DNA of 40,510 nucleotides from Brevibacterium picturae (GCF_030453725.1 NZ_JAKDJU010000007.1:1-40510); one strand, 5' to 3'; shown: positions 8,236 through 16,048, numbered from the stretch's first letter. A program made the numbers and translations. Notes: generated by a model not told the origin, from the sequence alone.

Positions 8236-8613
8236 GTGCGCAAATGGTTCTTTCTCTCTGGCGCCATCATCGCCGAGGTCACGGGTACTCTGGCGCTGAA
8301 AGGGGCCCTCGGCTCCCCCGCCCTCTACGTCCTCGTGGCGCTCGGCTATGCTGCGGCCTTCGTGTTCTTGAGCCTCACGCTGCGCGTGGGTATGCCGCTG
8401 GGCATCGCCTACGGGATCTGGGGTGCTGCGGGTGTCGCGCTGACCGCCGTGTGCTCCCTGATCCTCTTCGCCGAGCCGCTCACCCCCGTCATGATCACGG
8501 GGATCGTCTTCGTCATGGCCGGAGTCATCCTCGTCGAGGCCGGCAATCGTGACGACGACGAGCACCAGGCCGTGACAGATCTGCCCGCGGGCGAGCCAGG
8601 GGACGAATCATGA
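8236..8613 (+). CDS. Small multidrug resistance (SMR) transporter subunit A
   Basis: A 125-residue protein with four predicted membrane helices, of the EmrE/QacE family, which exports cationic drugs or guanidinium-type compounds in exchange for protons. With the GTG at 8236 as start, the essential membrane glutamate in AIIAEVTGT falls at position 14, as in EmrE; the ATG at 8218 would shift it to 20. YGIWGAAGVALTA is the conserved helix 3 motif. The C-terminus has an extra hydrophilic tail (about residues 103-125). The stop overlaps the next SMR gene by ATGA, the arrangement of paired heteromeric SMR pumps. Confidence 0.9.
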   Translation: MRKWFFLSGAIIAEVTGTLALKGALGSPALYVLVALGYAAAFVFLSLTLRVGMPLGIAYGIWGAAGVALTAVCSLILFAEPLTPVMITGIVFVMAGVILVEAGNRDDDEHQAVTDLPAGEPGDES

Positions 8614-8942
8614 TCATCGGATGGGTTCTGCTCGCCGTCGCGATCATCCTCGAAGTCGCGGCCACGATCAGCCTGCGAATGGCATCGGTCGGCGGAAGCA
8701 GATGGTGGTACGCAGGCGTGGCAGCCGGGTACCTCGTCTCGTTCAGCCTGCTCAGCCTCACCCTGCGCACCGGCATCCCCTTGGGCGTGGCCTATGGGAT
8801 CTGGGCCGCCACCGGGGTGGCACTGACCGCCTTGGCCGGTCGAGCCCTGTTCAAGGAGAAGCTGACGCGGAAGATGCTCCTCGGCATCGGCCTCATCCTC
8901 ATCGGCGTGCTGCTCATCGAGCTCGGCTCCTCATACGCCTGA
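8610..8942 (+). CDS. Small multidrug resistance (SMR) transporter subunit B
   Basis: A 110-residue, four-helix SMR protein with the conserved membrane glutamate in AIILEVAAT (Glu15) and the helix 3 motif YGIWAATGVALTAL. It is clearly homologous to the preceding subunit and starts inside its stop codon (ATGA). Tandem SMR genes usually encode obligate heterodimers with opposite membrane orientation. Here subunit A starts VRKW and ends in an acidic tail, while subunit B has a short tail. The substrate cannot be read from sequence, and I see no guanidine riboswitch upstream. Confidence 0.9.
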   Translation: MIIGWVLLAVAIILEVAATISLRMASVGGSRWWYAGVAAGYLVSFSLLSLTLRTGIPLGVAYGIWAATGVALTALAGRALFKEKLTRKMLLGIGLILIGVLLIELGSSYA

Positions 8943-8953
8943 GAGCCTCAGCC

Positions 8954-9060
8954 CAGGCGACACTGAGCACAGGCGACACTGAGCAACTGTGAGCAACCCT
9001 CCGGATCCTCAGCAACTCTCAGCAACCCATAGGTGGGTTGCCCAACGGCCGCAGGGTTGC
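8954..9060. repeat. Short tandem and helically phased repeats between convergent genes
   Basis: CAGGCGACACTGAGCA occurs twice in perfect tandem (8954-8969 and 8970-8985). AGCAAC then occurs at 8982, 8992, 9011 and 9021, spacings of 10, 19 and 10 bp, so about one or two helical turns. Inverted copies (GGTTGC) lie at 9036-9041 and near 9055. One inverted pair forms the hairpin annotated separately. Confidence 0.75.
9022..9041. terminator. Bidirectional hairpin between the SMR pair and exonuclease III
   Basis: GCAACCCA (9022-9029) pairs perfectly with TGGGTTGC (9034-9041) around a 4-nt loop TAGG. It lies between convergent genes and can serve either strand. No long T run follows. Confidence 0.5.
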
Positions 9061-9098
9061 CAAGAAGTTTCCTCTATCAGGTCTGGACTGCTCGTGCC

Positions 9099-9911
9099 CT
9101 ACTTCGGGGCGGCGAGATCGTAGTCGATGACGAGCGGAGCGTGATCGGACCAGCGCTCGGCCCAGCTGTCGGCCTTGTCGACCGTGGCCTTGGCCGCCGC
9201 CTCGGCGAGTGCCGGCGTCGCCATCTGGTAGTCGATGCGCCAACCAGCATTGTTGTCGAAGGCCTGACCGCGCATGGACCACCATGTGTAGGGTCCGTCG
9301 ACATCGCCGCTGAGGCTGCGGTGCACATCGACGAAGCCCACCTCGCCGAAGAAGCCGTCGAAGTAAACGCGCTCCTCGGGCAGGAAACCGGCCTTCTTGC
9401 GATTGGCCTTCCAGTTCTTCAAGTCGCGCTCTGTGTGGCAGACGTTGAGGTCACCGGTGATCAGCACATGATCGGCGTGCTCCGCGAGTTCAGGCAGGCG
9501 TACGGTCATCCGGTCGAGGAACCGGTATTTGTCCTCCTGTTTGGGGGTGTCGACCTCGCCGGAATGGACGTAGGCCGACACGAGAGTCAGCAGCGATCCG
9601 TCGCCGAGGCGGTAGTCCGTCTCCAGCCATCGACCGGCCCGATCGAAGTAACCGTCCGTTCCGAGCCCTTCGCGGGTTTCGACCGGTTGGGTGCGTGCCA
9701 TGACGGCCACACCGGCACGCCCTTTGGCTTCGGCGTCGTGGCTGATCGTGGTGTAGCCCGTGTCCTCGAGCACCTTGAGTGCGATGTCGTTGGCGGCCCG
9801 GACTTCCTGCAGCGTGATGAAGTCAGGCTTCGCACTGTCCACCCAGGTGGGCATCCCCTTTCTCCATGCCGCCCGAACTCCGTTGACGTTGACTGATGCA
9901 ATACGAATCAT
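9099..9911 (-). CDS. xth: Exodeoxyribonuclease III (AP endonuclease)
   Basis: A 270-residue exonuclease III/AP endonuclease of base-excision repair, which nicks DNA at abasic sites and trims 3' blocks. The family residues are present: Asn8/Asn10 in SVNVNGVRA, the metal-binding Glu36 in TLQEVRA, the Asp/Asn pair in ITGDLNVCHTERDLKN, and the terminal Asp-His in SDHAPLVIDYDL. I take the ATG at 9911 because MIRIASVNVNG matches the usual N-terminus; an ATG 12 nt upstream is possible. It is divergent from the acetyltransferase gene. Confidence 0.94.
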   Translation of the reverse strand: MIRIASVNVNGVRAAWRKGMPTWVDSAKPDFITLQEVRAANDIALKVLEDTGYTTISHDAEAKGRAGVAVMARTQPVETREGLGTDGYFDRAGRWLETDYRLGDGSLLTLVSAYVHSGEVDTPKQEDKYRFLDRMTVRLPELAEHADHVLITGDLNVCHTERDLKNWKANRKKAGFLPEERVYFDGFFGEVGFVDVHRSLSGDVDGPYTWWSMRGQAFDNNAGWRIDYQMATPALAEAAAKATVDKADSWAERWSDHAPLVIDYDLAAPK

Positions 9912-9995
9912 GTGTTCTATCATGGCATGAGCGCACTACTCATCCGGGCCTGGGCGTTATACAGTGATGGAAAGAAGCATATTTCAGGAGGCGCA

Positions 9996-10484
9996 ATGGC
10001 CGTAGACGAGACTTTCGATTCTGAGCAGCTGAGCATCAGCCCGCTCGACGAGGTAGACGCCCGTGAGATGCGAGAGTTCCTGGTCGGTGCGCAGGAGAAC
10101 TTCTGGGGAGATCGAGACTTGAGCGGCGATCACGACGCCTATTGGTTCCGCCAATTCGTGACCTCGGGACTGGTCGCCAGATACCGTTCAGAGATCGTCG
10201 GCTACCTGCTCGGCGTCATCCCTCATGACGGCCCCGCGTACATTCACCTCGTTGCCGCGCGCTCGGATTTCCGCCATCTGGGAATCGGTCGACGCCTGTA
10301 CCAACACTTCATCCAGCACTCGCGGGAATTGGGTGTCTCATCGGTGCAGGCCGCGACCCTGCCGGATTCGTCCGCAGCGATCTCCTTCCACTCCTCGCTC
10401 GGGTTCAGCGGTGAACTCATCGAAGACTACGCGGGTGCCGGAGATCCTCGTGTGTTCTTCGAGCTCAAACTCTTGGAGGAGTGA
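9996..10484 (+). CDS. GNAT-family N-acetyltransferase
   Basis: A 162-residue GCN5-related acetyltransferase. The acetyl-CoA pyrophosphate loop is in HLVAARSDFRHLGIGRRLYQHF (about residues 85-107). The C-terminal SAAISFHSSLGFSGELIEDY is the usual motif B region. The substrate is unknown; the fold suits a small amine or protein N-terminus. AGGAGG (9986-9991) precedes the ATG by 4 nt, and a TACAGT -10-like box lies at 9960-9965. The stop codon falls inside the first copy of a 17-bp tandem duplication. Confidence 0.85.
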   Translation: MAVDETFDSEQLSISPLDEVDAREMREFLVGAQENFWGDRDLSGDHDAYWFRQFVTSGLVARYRSEIVGYLLGVIPHDGPAYIHLVAARSDFRHLGIGRRLYQHFIQHSRELGVSSVQAATLPDSSAAISFHSSLGFSGELIEDYAGAGDPRVFFELKLLEE

Positions 10485-10505
10485 GCCTTCTTGGAGGAGT
10501 GAGCC
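10471..10505 (+). repeat. 17-bp direct repeat across the acetyltransferase stop
   Basis: TCTTGGAGGAGTGAGCC occurs at 10471-10487 and again at 10489-10505, a period of 18 bp. The first copy contains the stop codon of the GNAT gene and the second is untranslated. This looks like a recent slippage duplication. Confidence 0.85.
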
Positions 10506-10539
10506 GAAGGGCGCACACGCACGAGTTCACACAGTACGA

Positions 10540-10589
10540 CAGAGACCGACGGCCTCCCACATAGGTATGTGGGAGGCCGTCGGTCTCTG
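10540..10589. terminator. Long hairpin between convergent GNAT and folD genes
   Basis: Positions 10540-10563 and 10566-10589 form a perfect 24-bp inverted repeat. Only two bases separate the arms, so the real loop must take bases from the stem. It lies between two converging genes and can act as a bidirectional terminator, although no T run follows on either strand. Confidence 0.8.
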
Positions 10590-10606
10590 GACTCAATCCG
10601 CTTCGC

Positions 10607-11494
10607 TCAGACGTCTGCCACCGCTCGTTCGGCCACGTCGACGACATTCTTCAGCAGCAGTGCCCGGGTCATGGGCCCGACACCGCCGGGGTTGGGTGAG
10701 ACCCAGGCCGCCACCTCGGCGACGGCAGGGTCCACGTCTCCGACGATCTTCGACTTCCCGGTCTCCGGATCCTCTTCGCGAGAGACTCCGACGTCGAGGA
10801 CGATCGCGCCGGGTTTGACGGCATCCGCGGTCACGATCCGGGCCGATCCCGCGGCGGCGACGATGATGTCGGCCTGAGCCAGCAGCTCGTCCAGATTCGT
10901 CGTTCCCGTGTGCGTCAGCGTCACCGTGGCGTTGTACGCGCGGCGGGTCAGCAGCGCACCGATCGACCGGCCGACGGTGACACCGCGGCCGACGACGACA
11001 ACGTGCTTACCGGCCAGTTCGATCCCATTGCGCAGCATCAGTTCGATGACTCCGCGTGGGGTGCACGGCAGCGGAGTCGTGATCTCGCGGTTGACGTTGA
11101 GCATGAGTCGGCCGAGGTTGGTCGGATGCAGACCGTCCGCGTCCTTGGCCGGGTCGATGCGTTCGAGGACGGTGTCCGTGTCGATGTGGGACGGCAATGG
11201 CAGCTGCACGATGTATCCGGTGCATTCGTCATCGGCATTGAGCTCATCGATGATCGCCAGGAGTTCGTCCTGACTCACCGACTCCGGGAGGTCGCGACGG
11301 ATGGAATGGATGCCCACCTCGGCGCAGTCGCGGTGTTTGCCGGCCACGTACCATTTCGACCCGGGATCCTCACCGACGAGGACCGTTGCCAAGCCCGGGA
11401 CGACCCCGCGATCGGCAAGGTTCGCCACGGTGGTCCGCAGCTCTTCCTTGATCTCCTTCGCACATGCCTTGCCGTCAAGAATCTGTGCTGCCAT
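10607..11494 (-). CDS. folD: Bifunctional methylenetetrahydrofolate dehydrogenase / methenyltetrahydrofolate cyclohydrolase
   Basis: The 295-residue FolD oxidises 5,10-methylene-THF with NADP and hydrolyses methenyl-THF to 10-formyl-THF. The catalytic Tyr49 and Lys53 lie in SKWYVAGKHRDC. IVQLPLPSHID and the Rossmann segment VVVGRGVTVGRSIGALLT are typical, and the C-terminal PNPGGVGPMTRALLLKNVV closes the family pattern. The start codon shares a base with the glyA stop (TGATG), so translation is coupled. With glyA upstream it converts the methylene-THF made from serine into 10-formyl-THF. Confidence 0.97.
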   Translation of the reverse strand: MAAQILDGKACAKEIKEELRTTVANLADRGVVPGLATVLVGEDPGSKWYVAGKHRDCAEVGIHSIRRDLPESVSQDELLAIIDELNADDECTGYIVQLPLPSHIDTDTVLERIDPAKDADGLHPTNLGRLMLNVNREITTPLPCTPRGVIELMLRNGIELAGKHVVVVGRGVTVGRSIGALLTRRAYNATVTLTHTGTTNLDELLAQADIIVAAAGSARIVTADAVKPGAIVLDVGVSREEDPETGKSKIVGDVDPAVAEVAAWVSPNPGGVGPMTRALLLKNVVDVAERAVADV

Positions 11495-12768
11495 CAGTAC
11501 TGCTCCAGATCTTCGTAGAGGGGGAAGTCGTCGCTGAGCTTCGTGACCCGAGCGTTGAGTGCCTCGACGTCTGCGCCGGGCTTGAGTGCCTCGGCGATGA
11601 CGTCGGCGACCTCGGTGAACTCCGCATCGCCGAACCCGCGGGTGGCCAGCGCCGGGGTGCCGATGCGCAGGCCGGATGTCACCATGGGCGGGCGTGGGTC
11701 GAACGGAACGGCGTTGCGGTTGACGGTGATGCCGACCTCATGCAGAAGGTCTTCTGCCTGCTGACCGTCAAGAGCCGAGTTGCGCAGGTCGACGAGGACC
11801 AGGTGGACGTCGGTTCCGCCGGTCAGGACCGTGGCCCCGGCCTTGGCGACGTCGTCGGCCAGGAGACGCTCGGCCAGGATCTGTGCTCCGCGCACGGTGC
11901 GCTCCTGGCGGGCCTTGAATTCATCCGCGGCCGCGAGCTTGAACGCCACGGCCTTGGCCGCGATCACGTGCATCAGTGGGCCGCCCTGCTGTCCTGGGAA
12001 GACTGCGGAGTTCAGCTTCTTCGCGTACTCCTCCTTGCCGAGGATGAATCCCGAGCGTGGGCCGCCGATGGTCTTGTGCACCGTCGATGACACGACATCG
12101 GCGAAGGGCACGGGGTTGGGGTGCAGGCCTGCGGCGACGAGGCCGGCGAAGTGCGCCATGTCGACCCAGAGCTTCGCTCCGACCTCGTCGGCGATGTCGC
12201 GGAAGGCCTGGAAGTCGAGCTGGCGCGGGTAGGCAGACCAGCCTGCGACGATGACCTCGGGGCGATGCTCGAGCGCCCGCTCCCGCACCTTGTCCATGTC
12301 GATGCGGTAGGTGTCGGGATCGACTTCGTAGGAGGCGACGTCGTAGAGACGGCCCGAGAAGTTGATCTTCATTCCGTGGGTGAGGTGACCGCCGTGGGCC
12401 AGCGAGAGGCCGAGCATCTTGTCACCCTGGCGAGCCAGCGCATGCATCACTGCGGCGTTGGCGGAGGCGCCGGAGTGCGACTGCACGTTCGCGTGTTCGG
12501 CTCCGAAGAGGCTCTTGGCCCGCTCAATGGCGAGAGTCTCAGCGACATCGACGTATTCGCAGCCACCGTAGTAGCGCTTGCCCGGGTACCCCTCGGCATA
12601 CTTGTTGGTCAGCACCGACCCCTGTGCCTGCAGCACTGCGCGGGGCACGAAGTTCTCCGAAGCGATCATCTCGAGAGTCGAACGCTGGCGGCCCAATTCC
12701 TGGTCGAGGACTTCCGCGATCTGGGGATCGATGTCTGCAAGCGAGGCCTGCAGCGAATTATCAGTCAT
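11494..12768 (-). CDS. glyA: Serine hydroxymethyltransferase
   Basis: A 424-residue PLP enzyme that converts serine and THF to glycine and 5,10-methylene-THF. Seen in the sequence are YAEGYPGKRYYGGCEYVD near the N-terminus, the SHSGASANAAVMHAL segment, and the PLP-lysine motif VVSSTVHKTIGGPRSG. The start at 12768 has AGGAG at the right distance (12776-12780); an upstream in-frame start at 12828 lacks one and would overlap the divergent promoter. It is the first gene of a glyA-folD operon and is divergent from purU. Confidence 0.97.
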   Translation of the reverse strand: MTDNSLQASLADIDPQIAEVLDQELGRQRSTLEMIASENFVPRAVLQAQGSVLTNKYAEGYPGKRYYGGCEYVDVAETLAIERAKSLFGAEHANVQSHSGASANAAVMHALARQGDKMLGLSLAHGGHLTHGMKINFSGRLYDVASYEVDPDTYRIDMDKVRERALEHRPEVIVAGWSAYPRQLDFQAFRDIADEVGAKLWVDMAHFAGLVAAGLHPNPVPFADVVSSTVHKTIGGPRSGFILGKEEYAKKLNSAVFPGQQGGPLMHVIAAKAVAFKLAAADEFKARQERTVRGAQILAERLLADDVAKAGATVLTGGTDVHLVLVDLRNSALDGQQAEDLLHEVGITVNRNAVPFDPRPPMVTSGLRIGTPALATRGFGDAEFTEVADVIAEALKPGADVEALNARVTKLSDDFPLYEDLEQY

Positions 12769-12922
12769 GTGTACACTCCTGTGGCATCCAAAGTGATGAT
12801 TGGGAAAGCGCGATCGGCCCGCGAACACCCGGAATCAATGTTAACAGCGAACCAGATCACATCGCCGGGCTGCTCGTCATCCGGATGGTGAGCCCGGTTC
12901 GGGGCGCAGCGGGTCCGACCAT

Positions 12923-12928
12923 TAGAAT
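12923..12928 (+). promoter_or_regulatory. -10 element for a leaderless purU transcript
   Basis: TAGAAT matches TANNNT and ends 7 nt before the ATG at 12936. A transcript from it would begin at or one base before the start codon. No Shine-Dalgarno is present. A weak -35-like TTCGGG lies at 12898-12903. Confidence 0.5.
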
Positions 12929-12935
12929 CGAGCCC

Positions 12936-13787
12936 ATGAGTCGAGAATGGATCCTGCGAGTCACCTGCCCGGACGCAACCGGAATCGTCCACGCCGTGAC
13001 CGGGGTCCTGGCTTCACTCGGCGCGAACATCACCGAATCCCAGCAGTTCTCCTCCCCCGATTCCCTGCAGTTCTTCCTGCGGGTTCAGTTCGTCACGATC
13101 GATGATTCCGAGGCCGGAACCCTGGAGTCGGCCCTCGCCGAGGCGGCCCACCGTTTCGATATGACTCTCAGCCTCCAGCCCGTGGAGAAGAAGACGAGAA
13201 CACTCGTCCTCGTGTCCAAGGCCGCGCACTGCCTCAACACCCTCCTGTTCCAACAGAGTTCGGGTCAGCTGCCGATCGACATCGTCGGCGTCGCCGGCAA
13301 TCATGACTCTCTGCGTGCGCTGACCGAATTCCATGGCCACGACTTCCACCACATTCCGATCACCCGCGAGACTAAGGACGCCGCCGAGGCGCAGCTCAGC
13401 CGCCTCGTTGCGGAGCTCGACGTCGAGCTCATCGTCCTGGCCCGCTACATGCAGATCCTCTCCCCCGATCTCTGCGCTCGGCTGGAAGGACGCGTGATCA
13501 ACATCCACCACTCGTTCCTGCCCAGCTTCAAGGGTGCCAAGCCCTATCACCAGGCGCACGCCCGCGGAGTGAAGATCATCGGAGCCACCGCCCACTACGT
13601 CACCCCTGATCTCGACGAGGGACCGATCCTCGAGCAGGATGTGGCGCGCGTCGATCACAACCGCAATATCGCCGATTTCGTCCAGCGCGGTCAGGACGTC
13701 GAAGCGGCTGTGCTCGCGAGGGCCGTGGCCTGGCACGCCGAGGGGCGGGTCCTCATGGACGGCCACCGCACGGTCGTCTTCAACTGA
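12936..13787 (+). CDS. purU: Formyltetrahydrofolate deformylase
   Basis: A 283-residue PurU that hydrolyses 10-formyl-THF to formate and THF. An N-terminal ACT regulatory domain (about residues 1-80, starting WILRVTCPDATGIVHAVTGVL) precedes a formyltransferase-fold domain. The catalytic Asn-His are in RVINIHHSFLPSFKGA and the Asp in TPDLDEGPILEQD. In E. coli the enzyme is tuned by methionine and glycine to balance the folate pool. Its position divergent from glyA-folD fits such a valve. The start is chosen from the ACT-domain N-terminus and the -10 box placed for a leaderless mRNA. Confidence 0.95.
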   Translation: MSREWILRVTCPDATGIVHAVTGVLASLGANITESQQFSSPDSLQFFLRVQFVTIDDSEAGTLESALAEAAHRFDMTLSLQPVEKKTRTLVLVSKAAHCLNTLLFQQSSGQLPIDIVGVAGNHDSLRALTEFHGHDFHHIPITRETKDAAEAQLSRLVAELDVELIVLARYMQILSPDLCARLEGRVINIHHSFLPSFKGAKPYHQAHARGVKIIGATAHYVTPDLDEGPILEQDVARVDHNRNIADFVQRGQDVEAAVLARAVAWHAEGRVLMDGHRTVVFN

Positions 13788-13868
13788 TCCGACCACCTCG
13801 GCGGCAAATGCGAGGCGAGAATAGGCCCGATGCCCACCGAAGCATTCATTCTGGCGCATACATTCTGT

Positions 13869-13927
13869 CACCGCACATATTCTGCGGTGCCCGCAATCGG
13901 CTTATCACAGGTGATATTCGACCGATT
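13869..13927 (+). promoter_or_regulatory. Hairpin and nested inverted repeat between purU and putP
   Basis: CACCGCA (13869-13875) pairs with TGCGGTG (13883-13889) around a 7-nt loop and may end the purU transcript, though no T run follows. Next comes TATCAC-AG-GTGATA (13903-13916), flanked by AATCGG (13895-13900) and CCGATT (13922-13927). The second structure resembles a repressor operator more than a terminator. It lies about 85 bp before the putative putP -35 box. Confidence 0.5.
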
Positions 13928-13999
13928 TGCACCCTCTAAGACCGCGGCAGAACCGGGGCTCTGTGGCCCGTGATCGGCTATTAGCATCTTCATAGACAA

Positions 14000-14030
14000 T
14001 TCACACCTGGTGCGCACTCTGCTGTAGAGT
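14000..14030 (+). promoter_or_regulatory. Probable putP promoter
   Basis: TTCACA (14000-14005) differs from TTGACA in one base. TAGAGT (14025-14030) fits the -10 consensus after a 19-bp spacer. The predicted start is about 25 nt before the putP ATG, leaving room for the AGGAG at 14047-14051. Confidence 0.55.
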
Positions 14031-14061
14031 CTCCCCGGCTTACAAAAGGAGACGACTAATA

Positions 14062-15582
14062 ATGACGGAAACCACTTTCCGCACAATTGCAATCGTCCTG
14101 TATTTTGCAGGAATGCTGGCCATCGGCTGGTTCGCGTACCGCAAGACGAAGAACAGCCTCGACGAATACATGCTCGCCGGACGCGGCCTGCGCCCCAGCG
14201 TTGCAGCACTGAGCGCCGGAGCCTCGGACATGTCGGGCTGGCTGCTCATGGGACTGCCCGGAGCAATCTACCTCTCGGGTCTGGTCGAAGCTTGGATCGC
14301 CGTGGGCCTGACAATCGGGGCCTGGGTCAACTGGAAGTTCGTGGCGCCTCGTCTGCGCGCATTCACGGAGAACGCCGGTGACTCGATCACCATTCCCAGC
14401 TTCTTCGAGCAGCGGCTGAAGGACAACACTCGGCTGCTGCGCATCGTCTGCGGTGTCATCATCCTGGTGTTCTTCACCTTCTACGTCTCGTCGGGCATGG
14501 TTGCCGCCGGCAAGTTCTTCGAATCGAGCTTCGGGCTGAACTATCTGGCCGGAATGCTCATCGTCGCGGCCATCACCATGGTCTACACACTGTTCGGCGG
14601 GTTCCTCGGTGCCACGCTCACCGACGTCGCCCAAGGGCTGCTCATGTTCGTCGCACTCATCGCGGTGCCCATCGTCGCCGTCGTCAACGCCGGCGGACCG
14701 TCAACTGTCATCGCGAACGTCAAGGAGATCGATCCCAGCCTGCTCAACCTCTTCGGCAGTGGGCCGTTCTGGGCCGGCGGCACCTATCTCGCGGTGATCT
14801 CTGCCCTGGCCTGGGGCCTGGGATACTTCGGGCAGCCGCACATCATCGTGCGATTCATGGCGCTGCGGACACCAGGAGACGCCAAGGTGGCACGTCGGAT
14901 CGGCGTGAGCTGGATGGGCATCTCTGCCCTCGGTGCCATCGCCACCGCGATCGTCGGAATCTCGTACTTCTCCGAACACGCCGATATGGAGCCAGCCGAC
15001 TCGGAGACGGTGTTCCTCGATCTCGCGCAGATCCTGTTCCACCCGTTCATCGCCGGTCTGGTCCTGGCTGCGGTGCTCGCGGCGATCATGTCGACGATCT
15101 CCTCACAGCTCGTCGTCACATCCTCGGCACTCATCGAGGATCTCTACAAGATCGTGGCTCTGCGCACCGGTTCGAAGCGCACCCTGCAGGACAAGACCTA
15201 TATCCTCCTCGGACGCCTCGGCATCCTCGTCGTCGCGATCGTCGCCGTTATGTTGGCGATCTCGCCGTCGAACAGCATCCTCGACCTGGTGGCATTCGCC
15301 TGGGCCGGCTTCGGTGCCTCATTCGGTCCGATTGTTCTGCTCACCCTGTTCTGGAAGAAGCTCAGCAACTGGGGTGCCCTCTTCGGACTCATCTCGGGTG
15401 CCGCAGTGGCATTCATCTGGGGACAGGTCAGCATTCCGATCACGGATGACATCTACGAAATCATCCCCGGCTTCGCTGTGAACCTCATCGTGGCGGTCGT
15501 GGTCAGCAAGTTCACGTACAAGCCCAATGCGGACACAGACCGCGAATTCGACGAATCTGTCGAGCTCTCACGCGTGAAGTGA
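14062..15582 (+). CDS. putP: Sodium/proline symporter
   Basis: A 506-residue member of the sodium:solute symporter family with about 13 membrane helices, very close to PutP in pattern. SAGASDMSGWLLMGLPGAIY holds the Na-site Asp56 and its neighbouring serines. YTLFGGFLGATLTDVAQG and LGYFGQPHIIVRFMAL are typical, and the protein ends in a charged cytoplasmic tail. AGGAG lies 10 nt before the ATG. The gene has its own promoter and a strong terminator, so it is monocistronic. Proline as substrate is inferred from family similarity. Confidence 0.93.
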   Translation: MTETTFRTIAIVLYFAGMLAIGWFAYRKTKNSLDEYMLAGRGLRPSVAALSAGASDMSGWLLMGLPGAIYLSGLVEAWIAVGLTIGAWVNWKFVAPRLRAFTENAGDSITIPSFFEQRLKDNTRLLRIVCGVIILVFFTFYVSSGMVAAGKFFESSFGLNYLAGMLIVAAITMVYTLFGGFLGATLTDVAQGLLMFVALIAVPIVAVVNAGGPSTVIANVKEIDPSLLNLFGSGPFWAGGTYLAVISALAWGLGYFGQPHIIVRFMALRTPGDAKVARRIGVSWMGISALGAIATAIVGISYFSEHADMEPADSETVFLDLAQILFHPFIAGLVLAAVLAAIMSTISSQLVVTSSALIEDLYKIVALRTGSKRTLQDKTYILLGRLGILVVAIVAVMLAISPSNSILDLVAFAWAGFGASFGPIVLLTLFWKKLSNWGALFGLISGAAVAFIWGQVSIPITDDIYEIIPGFAVNLIVAVVVSKFTYKPNADTDREFDESVELSRVK

Positions 15583-15703
15583 CAGCGCGGCTCCCGCCCG
15601 AGGAGTCAGCGCCCGTCGGTGGGACAGCGCTCGTCCGGCGGGCCTGCTCGCAGGTCATGGGGACTGAACACCGTCCCGCGGGCTAGCAGAATCACTGCGT
15701 CCT

Positions 15704-15758
15704 ACACTGAGCGGCTATTCCTCCACCAGCACAGGGAGGAATAGCCGCTCAGTGTTTC
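15704..15758 (+). terminator. Strong intrinsic terminator after putP
   Basis: A perfect 21-bp stem pairs 15704-15724 with 15735-15755 around a 10-nt loop. A short TT follows (TGTTTC). It lies about 120 nt after the putP stop. Confidence 0.85.
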
Positions 15759-15997
15759 AAGCCGGACCACGGGTCCGAAGTGATGCCACAGGTAGGAACT
15801 GAGAGGAACTGCAGGATCTGCACGTAAAGACGGTCTGCAACAAGCGCGTTTGTCCTGCTGTGCTCGTTGACCCCTCGCGTGTGCTCCGTCCACCCTCGCG
15901 CTCGTCCCTCGCTTGCGCTCCTCCGTCCGGGCTCATACTCATCTGTTTCTCACGCAAGCCCTGCGCATACAGTTCGGAACACCCCTGTGAATGCACA
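15759..15997. other. Non-coding stretch with CCCTCGC repeats
   Basis: No gene is recognised between the putP terminator and the rplQ terminator. A pyrimidine-rich plus-strand tract at about 15868-15928 carries CCCTCGC at 15872, 15893 and 15906, interspersed with CTCCGTCC. The tract may be a dispersed intergenic repeat of this genome. Confidence 0.4.
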
Positions 15998-16028
15998 TCA
16001 GGCGGGCACCCATCGGGTGCCCGCCTGA
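15998..16028 (-). terminator. Terminator hairpin of the alpha operon after rplQ
   Basis: TCAGGCGGGCACCC (15998-16011) pairs perfectly with GGGTGCCCGCCTGA (16015-16028) around a 3-nt loop. It begins about 20 nt after the rplQ stop on the minus strand. The downstream sequence has only scattered T residues. Confidence 0.75.
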
Positions 16029-16048
16029 GATGTTGCGACTCTGAGGCC

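Noticed and set aside
12769..12935. Glycine or THF riboswitch upstream of glyA
   Set aside because: The divergent gap is short and shows no paired core I could match. The glyA start has an ordinary Shine-Dalgarno close by.
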